A stretch of DNA of 34,196 bases from Ardenticatenaceae bacterium (GCA_011525915.1 WYBM01000079.1:1-34196); one strand, 5' to 3'. Shown: positions 1 to 7,680, numbered from the stretch's first letter. Translations and numbers: made by a program. Notes: generated by a model not told the origin, from the letters alone.

Positions 1-20
1 AAGAGCGTGTTATGATTATT

Positions 21-90
21 CATGGTGTCTCCTGGGTTGGTTTTTGTAAGTTTGCAAACTCACAATGTTACCCCAACTTCAGGAGACCGC
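21..90. repeat. Nested imperfect inverted repeat at the 5' end of the AfsR-like gene
   Basis: Two arms pair: GTCTCCTG plus TTGG (27-40) against CCAA plus CAGGAGAC (73-87). Between them sits a perfect 12-bp palindrome, AGTTTGCAAACT (49-60). The first ATG of the downstream open frame (65) lies next to the right arm, and an in-frame TAA sits at 47. The structure could be an operator, the end of an inserted element, or coincidence. Only 64 bases lie upstream of the ATG, so this cannot be decided here. Confidence 0.5.
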
Positions 91-3000
91 TTCATTTTGT
101 TTTATAAGATCTGTCAGTCAATCAGGCCACCATCAACTGCATAAAGCGTTAAGCTACGGCCGTCGTCTGGTGTGGGCTGAACCGCTGCGTGAACATAATC
201 AACAAACCTATTTACGCCTGCTGGGGCGCCTGGGACGGCGCGCCGAAGCCCTGGCTCATTATAACCATTTGTATCAGTTACTCCAGGCCGAGTTGGACAT
301 CATGCCGCTGCCGGAGACGCGGGCCATCGCCGCTGACCTGCGCCGCGAGGCCGACGCGCCGCTGACTGGCAGTGAATCGCTGCCTTTTACGGGCCGCGCC
401 GCCGAACGAACCGCACTTATCGAACAGTTAGAACGCCTGCTGGGTGGCCAGGGTGGGGTATGGGCTGTTGAGGGGCAGCCAGGCGTGGGCAAAAGCCGCC
501 TGTTGCGTGAACTGGCGGCCAGCGCCCGCTGGCGTAACATTACGGTGCTGTCTGCCCCCTACAGTAACCGCCCGACCGGGTCACCCATTGCCCCCTTGCA
601 AGCTGCCTTTGCGGCCGTGGTAACCGGGCCACGCCGGGCCCAGTTGGAGATGACGCTGCCCGATGAGACGTTGGCCGCCTGTGCGCCATTGGTTCCCGCG
701 TGGCAAACACGTGCTGCCCTGCCTGATCTGCCCCCTATCCATCAACGCTACCGCTTCCAACACGCGCTCGGTGCGTTGTTGGGGGAACTCACACGCCTTA
801 CACCGCTGCTCTTTTTATTAGATGATTGGCACTGGGCTGACCCGCTGGCATGGGAATACCTGGATGCCCTGGTACAATGTGCGCCCACTTATCGCTGTCT
901 GTTGATCCTTGCGTGGCGGCGGGCTGAGATAGAGGAACGGAGCGAGTGGCTCAAGGTCCAGGCGTGGGAGCGTGAGGGCCGGCTGACGGTGCTGGCATTA
1001 TCTCCCTGGACGTTCACGGAAATGATGGCTGCTTTGCCCGTCCCCCATCACGTCGCGGCCTCACGCCTCTGGGCTATCAGCAGTGGCAATCCCTTTCTGC
1101 TTACCCAGGCTTTGCATGCCCTGGGTGAAGGTCGTGTACCGGAAACGGATGTTGTCGCCCGTGCTGAAACTTTGCCCCCCGAAGCCCGCCTGGTGCTGGT
1201 GTGTGCGGCGGTGTTCGGGCGCACCATTCCGCTGGCCGTATGGGCGGCGGCCACCGACCTACCGCCAGATACGTTGACCGCGTTGGGTGACGTGCTTACC
1301 CAACATTATTTCCTGCATATGGTTGAAAGTGGTTATGCTTTTGCCCATGATCTGGTGCAGGCAGCACTGTATGAGGCTGTTCCGCCTGAAACCCAACGTC
1401 ACTGGCACGGCCGTTGCGCCAGCGTCCTGGCCGCCCTGGCCCCTGACCAATATCGCGCCCGCGCCTTCCACCTGGACCGCGCCGGGCTAAACGAATCTGC
1501 CGCTGTGCTTTATCGTCAGGCCAGCGAACAGGAACTGCGCCTGGGGGCTTATGTTGAAGCCCAGGCCGCATTAAACCGCGCCTTAGAACTTTGGCCGGAA
1601 ACGCCCAGTCCAGCCCGGGCAGAGATGTTGTTGGCCGCGGCTCGCCTGCACTTCATTACGGACGAAAGCAAAGCGCAGGCAGTCATTGCGGAAGCCGCAC
1701 GCATAGCCGAAGCCCTGGGCGATGGCTCCTTACAAGCTCACGCCGCCCTCCTGGCGGCTGAATTGGCGCTGAAGACCGGGCAGAATATGGAGGCACGTGC
1801 ATCGTTGACGCAAGCCCTTACCTATGCCCAAACAACCTCTGACAGGGTCCAGCAGGCCGAGGCCCATTACCAGTTGGGGGAGTTGGCTTTGCGTGAGGGG
1901 CAAATGCGGGAAGCGCACGAGCACTATGATCGTGCGCTGGGGTTGGCGCAGCAGATTGGGGATCGTGCGCTGGAAGCTGCCTCCTTAGAAGGTCTGGGTT
2001 TTGCCTTGCGTAACAGCGGCGGTGATTCCGAAGAAGCTTTACGTTATCTACGCCAGGCGTTGGCGCTGCGGCGCACGTTGGATGACCATTTTGGGGAGGC
2101 AGTTTCACTGATGAATCTGCTCTCTGTCTTGCAAACTACCGGTGCGTTGGATGAAACGCTGGCCCTGGGCGAGGAAGCACTGGCTGCCAATGAGCGCATT
2201 GGCTATGCACGTGGTGCGGCGATTGTGCGCGGTAGTTTGGCGCAGGTTCAATGTGTCCTGGGGCATTTCACCGAGGCCCGCCAGCTTATTACCGGTAGCA
2301 TAGATTATTTTGCCGGCGTGAATGACCCCACTGCTGTCGGCCTGTATACCGACCTGCTTGGCCTGATCACCGAACGCAGTGGGCAGCCGGCCGAAGCTGA
2401 GGTATTCATGCGTACGGCCGTCGAGCAACTGTTGGCAAATGGGGCCGAATTTTTTACCGCCTTGGCCCAAATGGATTTGGGCACATTATACATTCGTGCC
2501 GGGCGCGCGGTTGAAGCCCTGCCTTTGCTGGAACAGGCCCAGGCTGTGTTTGCGGCCAACAATACCCCTATGGAATTACACCGCACTACGGCCCTTTTAG
2601 GTCTGGCGTATGTACGCCTTGGCCAGGGTGAACGGGGAGAACTGACAGCCGTGCAAAGCTGGGAAACCTTTCAATCCATGCCGCCGGAGGGAGAGGAGCG
2701 GCAATATAATCTGTGGGCGTTGTGGCAATTGCTCCTGGCTGTTGGTCGTGATAAGGAGGCCTCTACGGTGTTACTTGGCGCATACACCACCCTGCAGGCG
2801 CAAGCCGCCTGCCTGAGCGACCCGGCCCTGCGTCAATCGTTTTTCGAGCAGGTTCCCGTCAACCGGGAGATTGTGGCAGCGTATGATCAATGGCAGCACA
2901 TCACGCGGCATACCCTGGCCCGGTTGGTGCGTCTTTCCACCCCGCTCGGCCGTCCTCTGACCGAGGCCGACTACGTTGAAATCCGCTGGACGGTAAACGC

Positions 3001-3223
3001 GCCTGAAGACGAAGCCATCTCTGACACGGCAGAGCGCCGCCGCTTTGTCCTGCATCGCCTGCTGTCCGAAGCTGCCGCACAAGGGGCCGCCCCGACGGAT
3101 GATGATCTGGCGCGGGCGCTGGGCGTCAGCCGCCGCACCATCTTGCGTGATATGCAGGTTCTGGAACAAGCCGGGGCCAAACGCACCACCCGCAAACGAA
3201 AAAAGCAGGCTTCGGAGGGGTAA
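65..3223 (+). CDS. AfsR/SARP-type ATPase-TPR transcriptional regulator, N-terminally truncated
   Basis: A large regulator of the bacterial transcriptional activator (BTAD)-ATPase-TPR type. Residues about 25-95 match the later part of a BTAD domain (EPLRE, then ELDIMPLPETR). An AAA/NB-ARC-like ATPase follows, with Walker A GQPGVGKS near 137-144 and a Walker B-like FLLDD near 250. Helical TPR-like repeats run from about 460 to 910. The C-terminus (about 995-1045) carries a helix-turn-helix, LARALGVSRRTILRD. What is missing is the winged-helix DNA-binding domain and the first BTAD helices that normally precede residue 25. The frame is closed by a stop at 47, so the gene is 5' truncated, frameshifted, or begins on the other side of an insertion. 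The remaining protein could still bind DNA through the C-terminal HTH. The family assignment is firm; whether the gene is functional is not. Confidence 0.8.
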   Translation: MLPQLQETASFCFIRSVSQSGHHQLHKALSYGRRLVWAEPLREHNQQTYLRLLGRLGRRAEALAHYNHLYQLLQAELDIMPLPETRAIAADLRREADAPLTGSESLPFTGRAAERTALIEQLERLLGGQGGVWAVEGQPGVGKSRLLRELAASARWRNITVLSAPYSNRPTGSPIAPLQAAFAAVVTGPRRAQLEMTLPDETLAACAPLVPAWQTRAALPDLPPIHQRYRFQHALGALLGELTRLTPLLFLLDDWHWADPLAWEYLDALVQCAPTYRCLLILAWRRAEIEERSEWLKVQAWEREGRLTVLALSPWTFTEMMAALPVPHHVAASRLWAISSGNPFLLTQALHALGEGRVPETDVVARAETLPPEARLVLVCAAVFGRTIPLAVWAAATDLPPDTLTALGDVLTQHYFLHMVESGYAFAHDLVQAALYEAVPPETQRHWHGRCASVLAALAPDQYRARAFHLDRAGLNESAAVLYRQASEQELRLGAYVEAQAALNRALELWPETPSPARAEMLLAAARLHFITDESKAQAVIAEAARIAEALGDGSLQAHAALLAAELALKTGQNMEARASLTQALTYAQTTSDRVQQAEAHYQLGELALREGQMREAHEHYDRALGLAQQIGDRALEAASLEGLGFALRNSGGDSEEALRYLRQALALRRTLDDHFGEAVSLMNLLSVLQTTGALDETLALGEEALAANERIGYARGAAIVRGSLAQVQCVLGHFTEARQLITGSIDYFAGVNDPTAVGLYTDLLGLITERSGQPAEAEVFMRTAVEQLLANGAEFFTALAQMDLGTLYIRAGRAVEALPLLEQAQAVFAANNTPMELHRTTALLGLAYVRLGQGERGELTAVQSWETFQSMPPEGEERQYNLWALWQLLLAVGRDKEASTVLLGAYTTLQAQAACLSDPALRQSFFEQVPVNREIVAAYDQWQHITRHTLARLVRLSTPLGRPLTEADYVEIRWTVNAPEDEAISDTAERRRFVLHRLLSEAAAQGAAPTDDDLARALGVSRRTILRDMQVLEQAGAKRTTRKRKKQASEG

Positions 3224-3242
3224 AACAACAACTCAACATTTT

Positions 3243-3294
3243 GGAGATTGGAGATTAGAGATTGGAGATTCGGTAACCGTAATTTCCAATCTCT
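3243..3294. repeat. GGAGATT heptamer tandem repeat with hairpin (possible terminator)
   Basis: Four tandem 7-bp units (GGAGATT, GGAGATT, AGAGATT, GGAGATT) occupy 3243-3270. Part of the array (AGAGATTGGA, 3257-3266) pairs perfectly with TCCAATCTCT at 3285-3294, and the loop holds a smaller hairpin (CGGT-A-ACCG). It lies 20 bases after the AfsR-like stop codon. It may terminate that transcript, although no strong T-run follows. The rest of 3224-3396 holds no gene that I can support. Confidence 0.5.
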
Positions 3295-3396
3295 CCATTC
3301 CCCCATGTCACAATACCTTCCCTTTGACCACCTCTACCAATATTTTCTGTTGTCACAATAGTATAAACCACCCCTTTTTTGCGTGAACGCCAACCG

Positions 3397-3648
3397 ATGC
3401 CCGTTTGTTATGCTGAAGGTGTGAATAGCGAACGATTTGTTTTCATTGTGCGGGTGTGGCTGGAGCAGGATCCACAAATAGCTTCGGCCGTCCTGCGTGG
3501 TTCACTGCAACGGTTGGGAAGCGACGAGATACGCTACTTCACCTCGCTTGAGGTTTTGCTGGAGCTGGTTAACACTGTCCTGTCACCAGCGCAAACCACG
3601 TCCAGACCATCTGATCCGGGAGGAGACAAGCCAACGGCCGTTCCTTGA
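3397..3648 (+). CDS. Small hypothetical protein
   Basis: A short acidic-to-neutral soluble protein of about 83 residues. The core reads RFVFIVRVWLEQDP, then VLRGSLQRLGSDEIRYF and SLEVLLELVNTVL. This is the layout of short beta-rich proteins I associate with Chloroflexota (a strand with an RVW core, an R-G-x-L-x-x-x-x-S strand pair, then a terminal helix). It has no signal peptide or membrane segment. The start is uncertain: TTG 3379, ATG 3397 and GTG 3421 are all in frame and none has a convincing ribosome-binding site. It ends 29 bases before the secreted-protein gene and may be co-transcribed with it. Function unknown. Confidence 0.55.
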   Translation: MPVCYAEGVNSERFVFIVRVWLEQDPQIASAVLRGSLQRLGSDEIRYFTSLEVLLELVNTVLSPAQTTSRPSDPGGDKPTAVP

Positions 3649-3677
3649 TCCATTTTACTTAAATTCTGGAGGTACTT

Positions 3678-6600
3678 ATGTTCACTCAATTTCGTTTCTT
3701 TTTTTTACTGCGCTGGATGGTGCTTGGTGTATTTTTGCTGTTGATCGGCGCGACTTCGCCCATCCAGGCCAAAGCTGGTGAACGCTTAGCCGCTGCGGAC
3801 GACCCCACGGCGCAGCTGGTCAACCCCGATGGCACGCTCAATTTGCAAACCGGCTTTCAGGGCAGTCTCGATCTTGTCAACTGGCAGGTGTCCCTTGACC
3901 CGCAGCGCGGCCCCCTGTTGGCTCCCCAGGCTTCAGAGTGGAGCGGGCTGAATCATGGCGTGAGCTCTCAAGTGGCTGCCATCGCCGTGAATGGGAACAA
4001 CATTTATGTGGGTGGAAGCTTTACTGAAATTTGCGGTAATGAAACCTGTGATAGCGGCAACTTACAAGCAAAACACATTGCCCGTTGGAATGGAAGTGCC
4101 TGGCAAACAGTTGGCTTTGGGCTGAACTTTGCTGTGTATTCTCTCGCTGTGGGCATCAACGGTGAATTGTATGTAGGTGGAGACTTTTCTGAAATTTGCG
4201 GCAATCCAGCCTGTAACGAGGGCAACATCCCGGCCAACCGCATTGTCCGTTGGGATGGCAGCGCCTGGAGCGCCCTTGACCAGGGATTGGATTCTTCCGT
4301 GCTTGCCCTGGCTGTCGCCCCCAATGGGGACGTCTATGCCGGAGGCGCATTCCAAAATATATGTGGCAACGCCACTTGCAGCAGCAACAATACCCCGGCC
4401 CGTCGTGTCGCCAAATACGATGACCTGGGCTGGACCCCGCTCTCCTTCGGACTGAATCTCAGTGTGAACAGTGTCGCTTTCAGCGGTAGCAATCTGATTG
4501 TAGGTGGCTATTTCTCTAACATTTGCGGTAACCCAGCTTGTAACAGCGGCAATATGCCTGCCAATCATGTGGCGCAATGGGATGGTCTTGCCTGGAGCGC
4601 CCTGGGCAATGGCTTTAATGACAACGTTAACGTTATTGCAACGCAGGGAAGCCAGATTATCGCCGGGGGGTACTTCCACGAAGCCTGTGGCAATATTTCC
4701 TGCGATAACGGCAATGTACGGGTCAACTCAATTGCGGCCTGGAATGGCATCGCCTGGACTCCGCTGGGGTTTGGGCTGAATGGCTGGGTTAGTGCGCTGG
4801 TCTTTAGTGAGGGCGGCGATCTGTTTGTCGGGGGCGGTATTGAACTGTGTGGAAACTTGCTGTGTGATAGTGGCAACATTCCGGTTAATAACGTGGCGCA
4901 GTGGGATGGCGGCGTATGGAGCGGTCTTGACAATGGGTTAAATGATAGTGTGAGGGCTCTCGCCATTGGTGGGGATGGCCTGGTTGCTGGCGGTATTTTT
5001 ACGCATGCCTGTGGCACATCCGCCTGCGACAGCGGCAACGTGCGCGTGAATAACATTGCCCAAATACCCATCCACACCCCTATCGTCTGGAACAACCCGG
5101 CCGGTGGCTCATGGAGTACGGCCGCGAACTGGACCCCCCAACAGGTTCCGGGCAGCGGCGACGAGAGTGTATTCAACCTGGAAGCCAGTTACGATGTCAC
5201 CGTCGGCACCCGCACCTCCGGCCGCAGCCGCATCGAAAATGGCAGCGTAAGCTTCCGCAATGCTGATCTGACGCTGATCGGCCCACTCACTGTCGGTGGC
5301 GATGCCACCTTCACACTGCCCGAAGGGTCGTTGAATGTGGGCGAACTGATCATCGGCTCGCTGCCCCCCACGGACCCGCTCAACCCACCCACCGCCCATG
5401 TCTTTGTCTCCAATCAGGGGACGGAGATCACCGGCGACACCGCCATCACCGTGGGGAATGCCAGCAACGGTGACCTGCTCATCAGCGATGCCAAACTGAC
5501 CAGCGGGCCGGTCACCATCGGCGCAGATTCTCCCGGCACGGCCGTATTGACCGGGGTGCACGGCGAATGGATGACGGCAGGCATCGTGGTCGGCGCGGGG
5601 TACACGGCCACGCTCGACATTGAACATGGTGGGCTTCTCCGTTCGGGCGATGCCGCCATCGGGCAGGGCGACAAGACAGCCGAACACTTGGCCACCGTGC
5701 GGATTGATAATGCCGGTTCCCCTTTGCCCGCCTTTGGTGCAAACTGGCTGGCAAGCAGTCTGGCCCTGGGTGGCAACCTGCCTGGCAAGCTGATCATCGA
5801 AAACGGCGGGTTAGTAGGGGTGTCCTATTTGTTCCAGGCCGGGTTGGCCGCCCACGACGTGGCAGTTTGGGATGCCTCTCTGGTTATCAACGGCATCTCA
5901 ACAGATGGTGGAAACGCTTCTTCTTTTGTCACTTTTGAGGATGCACTGTTCGGAATGGCTCCCGGGACAGACTTGCTGGTGCAAATTCTGGGGGGCGCAG
6001 AGATGCAGGTGCTTGGTAACCTGTCACTGGCGCACGAGGAAAACAGCGACGTGTTCGTGAAAGTATCCGGCGTGGACGCGCCGACAGATTTCCGCGCCAC
6101 GCTGAAAGCTGCTCCCAACGCACCGGACAAGTGTTGGATCGGATTGAATGGCTACGCTCTTTTGGAAATCTTGTCGGGAGCGTCGTTCCAATGCAACGAC
6201 GTGCTCATCGGGAACTTTACCGGCAGTCAAGGGGAGGTGTACGTACACGGCGCACAGGCTGGCGATTTTGCGACGCTTGATGCCAGCGGCTACCTGTGCG
6301 TGGGTGGTTTCGATCAATGTGGCACCACCAGCGGCGTACCCGGTTCGCTGACGCTGCAAAACGGCGGGGTGGTGTTTGCCGCCGGCGGTCTGGGCGTAGG
6401 CCCGGCCGGGCGGCTGCGGGGCAGTGGGACGATTGTCACCCTCTTCACCATTATCCACGGGCAGGTTGAGCCTGGCATTGGTTTCGAGATCCCCTTGATT
6501 CCGATAGACCCAGATGAGAACCTGCTTTCCATGCAGCCAGTACAGGACCTCCCGGCCGCCCTCACGTTTAGCGGCAGTGTCACCATCAGTGCCACGGCCG

Positions 6601-6917
6601 TGATCACCCTGGATGTGCGCGGCCTCACCAACCACGATCAATTGATTGTGACTGGCGACTTGACCCTTTCCGGCGGCACGCTGGCGCTGGCCTTCAGCAA
6701 CGGTTATGCCCCGCAGCAAGGTGATACTTACGAATTTTTCCTGGCAGAGAGCGTTACCGGCGATTTCAACCAGGTGACCATCACCGGCCTGGCTCCCGGC
6801 TTTGAATACACGATCAGCACCACAAATGGGGTCATCACCCTGACGGCGCTGAACGATGGTGTCCCCACGACGGAAGCAGAGCCTTACCTTATCTATCTGC
6901 CGGTCATTGTGCGCTGA
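3678..6917 (+). CDS. Secreted seven-repeat beta-propeller / T5SS-PEP-CTERM-repeat surface protein
   Basis: A 1079-residue exported protein. A GGAGG site sits six bases before the ATG. The signal peptide has a hydrophobic core (FLLRWMVLGVFLLLIGA) and probable cleavage after IQAKA near residue 33. Residues about 87-462 contain seven repeats of about 54 residues. Each has a (Y/I)VGG.F core, a CGNxxC.SGN insert, a (Q/R)WDG.AW strand and a GLN turn; this fits a seven-bladed propeller with one close cysteine pair per blade. Residues about 470-900 begin with W..AANW..Q.VPG.GD and continue as beta-strand repeats rich in NGG and VG, like the repeats named for autotransporter and PEP-CTERM proteins (TIGR04393-like). 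A G-D-T-Y-E-F closing module follows. The extreme C-terminus is EPYLIYLPVIVR, a tail I associate with Chloroflexota surface proteins. A role in adhesion or the cell envelope is inferred; no catalytic residues are recognised. Confidence 0.85.
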   Translation: MFTQFRFFFLLRWMVLGVFLLLIGATSPIQAKAGERLAAADDPTAQLVNPDGTLNLQTGFQGSLDLVNWQVSLDPQRGPLLAPQASEWSGLNHGVSSQVAAIAVNGNNIYVGGSFTEICGNETCDSGNLQAKHIARWNGSAWQTVGFGLNFAVYSLAVGINGELYVGGDFSEICGNPACNEGNIPANRIVRWDGSAWSALDQGLDSSVLALAVAPNGDVYAGGAFQNICGNATCSSNNTPARRVAKYDDLGWTPLSFGLNLSVNSVAFSGSNLIVGGYFSNICGNPACNSGNMPANHVAQWDGLAWSALGNGFNDNVNVIATQGSQIIAGGYFHEACGNISCDNGNVRVNSIAAWNGIAWTPLGFGLNGWVSALVFSEGGDLFVGGGIELCGNLLCDSGNIPVNNVAQWDGGVWSGLDNGLNDSVRALAIGGDGLVAGGIFTHACGTSACDSGNVRVNNIAQIPIHTPIVWNNPAGGSWSTAANWTPQQVPGSGDESVFNLEASYDVTVGTRTSGRSRIENGSVSFRNADLTLIGPLTVGGDATFTLPEGSLNVGELIIGSLPPTDPLNPPTAHVFVSNQGTEITGDTAITVGNASNGDLLISDAKLTSGPVTIGADSPGTAVLTGVHGEWMTAGIVVGAGYTATLDIEHGGLLRSGDAAIGQGDKTAEHLATVRIDNAGSPLPAFGANWLASSLALGGNLPGKLIIENGGLVGVSYLFQAGLAAHDVAVWDASLVINGISTDGGNASSFVTFEDALFGMAPGTDLLVQILGGAEMQVLGNLSLAHEENSDVFVKVSGVDAPTDFRATLKAAPNAPDKCWIGLNGYALLEILSGASFQCNDVLIGNFTGSQGEVYVHGAQAGDFATLDASGYLCVGGFDQCGTTSGVPGSLTLQNGGVVFAAGGLGVGPAGRLRGSGTIVTLFTIIHGQVEPGIGFEIPLIPIDPDENLLSMQPVQDLPAALTFSGSVTISATAVITLDVRGLTNHDQLIVTGDLTLSGGTLALAFSNGYAPQQGDTYEFFLAESVTGDFNQVTITGLAPGFEYTISTTNGVITLTALNDGVPTTEAEPYLIYLPVIVR
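3936..5070 (+). repeat. Seven in-gene repeats encoding propeller blades
   Basis: Seven units of about 160 bp encode the blades. The CGNxxC motif recurs in blades 1-6 and becomes CGTSAC in blade 7. The last blade lacks the WDG.AW strand and runs into the following IVW module. The first blade is closed by the SEWSGLNHG strand just before it, so the ring may close by sharing strands between its ends. Confidence 0.75.
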
Positions 6918-6927
6918 GCCTTACCTT
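6879..6927 (+). repeat. 12-bp direct repeat across the 3' end of the secreted-protein gene
   Basis: GAGCCTTACCTT occurs at 6879-6890 inside the last codons and again at 6916-6927, overlapping and following the stop codon. The copies are 37 bp apart. This suggests a small duplication or recombination event at the tail-encoding segment. Confidence 0.7.
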
Positions 6928-6951
6928 TCACAGGAATCTTTATACGAGGAG

Positions 6952-7080
6952 ATGAACGTTAACTTCGAAGCCACCTCACACAGCTCGTTTTTATTGAATC
7001 TGGGTACGGCCGTGGTGACGGGCGTCGAAGTCCCAAGCAAATCACTTTATGTCTACTTGCCGGTGGTCGTGAAGCCATAG
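6952..7080 (+). CDS. Mini-gene or gene remnant ending in a YVYLPVVVKP tail
   Basis: A 42-residue reading frame with a GAGGAG site just before its ATG. It begins MNVNFEATSHSSF and ends SLYVYLPVVVKP, closely resembling the end of the large protein just upstream (LIYLPVIVR). There is no signal peptide, so if the tail acts on exported proteins this peptide would not reach its site. The simplest reading is the surviving 3' end of a second, deleted surface-protein gene, with a fortuitous or re-used start. A genuine small protein is possible. It is followed by a strong hairpin at 7109-7139. Confidence 0.45.
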   Translation: MNVNFEATSHSSFLLNLGTAVVTGVEVPSKSLYVYLPVVVKP

Positions 7081-7108
7081 GCGTTGGGCACAGCCTTTTT
7101 GCCGATAA

Positions 7109-7139
7109 GGTGTATGGCCCATGCAATGGGCCATACACC
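7109..7139. terminator. Perfect 14-bp hairpin between convergent units
   Basis: GGTGTATGGCCCAT and its exact complement are separated by the loop GCA. It lies between the surface-protein/mini-gene unit on the plus strand and tRNA-Sec on the minus strand, so it can serve as a bidirectional terminator. The flanking T-runs are weak on both strands. Confidence 0.7.
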
Positions 7140-7156
7140 AGTTTCTTAGCCTGAGG

Positions 7157-7252
7157 CGGGAATGGATGGGAGTCGAACCCACCGCCGCTTGCTCGGCGCA
7201 ACCGGCCACCAGTTTTGAAGACTGGGGCGCCCACCGGGACACAACCACTCCC
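7157..7252 (-). tRNA. selC: tRNA-Sec (anticodon UCA), selC
   Basis: The minus strand folds as a bacterial selenocysteine tRNA. It has an 8-bp acceptor stem (GGGAGTGG/CCATTCCC with one G-U), a 6-bp D stem (GTGTCC/GGGCGC) with a 4-base loop, and an anticodon stem CCAGT/ACTGG with loop CTTCAAA, giving UCA. The long extra arm is about 9 bp with one mismatch and a five-base loop. The T arm has 5 bp with loop TTCGACT, and G is the discriminator base. The 96-base length and the 8+5 acceptor/T geometry are diagnostic. CCA is not encoded (CCT follows G73). It implies UGA decoding as selenocysteine in this organism, although no selA, selB, selD or selenoprotein gene is visible in the window. Confidence 0.93.
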
Positions 7253-7259
7253 ATTACTA

Positions 7260-7287
7260 AGTTTATCCTCATAAGGTACACAGGCAA
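7260..7287 (-). promoter_or_regulatory. Candidate promoter of tRNA-Sec
   Basis: On the minus strand TTGCCT (7282-7287) and TAAACT (7260-7265) are 16 bp apart. Transcription would begin at or near the first base of the tRNA (7252). The -35 box lies two bases from the -35 box of the divergent tRNA-Phe promoter. Confidence 0.45.
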
Positions 7288-7289
7288 AC

Positions 7290-7318
7290 TTGACAGGCCA
7301 CTCCCCTTTGGATAGAAT
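7290..7318 (+). promoter_or_regulatory. Strong sigma70-type promoter of the tRNA-Phe/Gly/Cys unit
   Basis: A perfect TTGACA (7290-7295) is followed after 17 bp by TAGAAT (7313-7318). Transcription should begin near 7325, about 28 bases before tRNA-Phe. This is the best consensus promoter seen in the window. Confidence 0.85.
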
Positions 7319-7352
7319 TCCGGGCGTCTTAAACAATTGGGCGTGTTAAGTC

Positions 7353-7425
7353 GCCGGGATAGCTCAGTTGGTAGAGCACTGCACTGAAAATGCAGGTGTC
7401 CCCAGTTCGAGTCTGGGTCCTGGCA
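7353..7425 (+). tRNA. tRNA-Phe (anticodon GAA)
   Basis: Standard cloverleaf. The 7-bp acceptor is GCCGGGA/TCCTGGC with one G-U. The D arm contains AGCTCAGTTGGTAGAGC. The anticodon stem CTGCA/TGCAG has loop CTGAAAA, and the T loop is TTCGAGT. The discriminator is A, and CCA is not encoded. Confidence 0.96.
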
Positions 7426-7428
7426 TAT

Positions 7429-7445
7429 AGGTTCTTGAGAAACCT
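7429..7445 (+). other. Small hairpin between tRNA-Phe and tRNA-Gly
   Basis: AGGTT pairs with AACCT around a short interior stem, followed by GTTTTC. It may be a weak terminator or a processing spacer in the tRNA precursor. Confidence 0.3.
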
Positions 7446-7451
7446 GTTTTC

Positions 7452-7524
<73 letters not shown>

Positions 7525-7531
7525 CTATTAT

Positions 7532-7554
7532 CCGGCAGGCTCATAGCCTGCCGG
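7532..7554 (+). terminator. Perfect 10-bp hairpin between tRNA-Gly and tRNA-Cys
   Basis: CCGGCAGGCT pairs exactly with AGCCTGCCGG around a CAT loop, followed by TTGTATTT. It looks like an intrinsic terminator, yet tRNA-Cys begins 10 bases later with no separate promoter visible. It may attenuate tRNA-Cys or act as a processing signal. Confidence 0.45.
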
Positions 7555-7564
7555 TTGTATTTGT

Positions 7565-7635
<71 letters not shown>

Positions 7636-7650
7636 CTGAATTGTAGAGGT

Positions 7651-7680
7651 AAGCTCTTGCCACCAGGCAAGGGCTTTTTT
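7651..7680 (+). terminator. Rho-independent terminator after tRNA-Cys
   Basis: An 11-bp stem (AAGCTCTTGCC/GGCAAGGGCTT, one G-U) with loop ACCA is followed by a T-run. It closes the tRNA-Phe/Gly/Cys transcript. Confidence 0.85.

Noticed and set aside
12..110. Short reading frame starting at 12 ahead of the AfsR-like gene
   Set aside because: About 30 codons with no resemblance to a winged-helix or BTAD domain. It lies in the inverted repeat, so it gives no support as the missing N-terminus.
4004..6719. Several long minus-strand reading frames opposite the secreted-protein gene
   Set aside because: They mirror a GC-rich repeated coding sequence. None has a ribosome-binding site or recognisable domain, and the plus strand has a clear gene with signal peptide and repeats.
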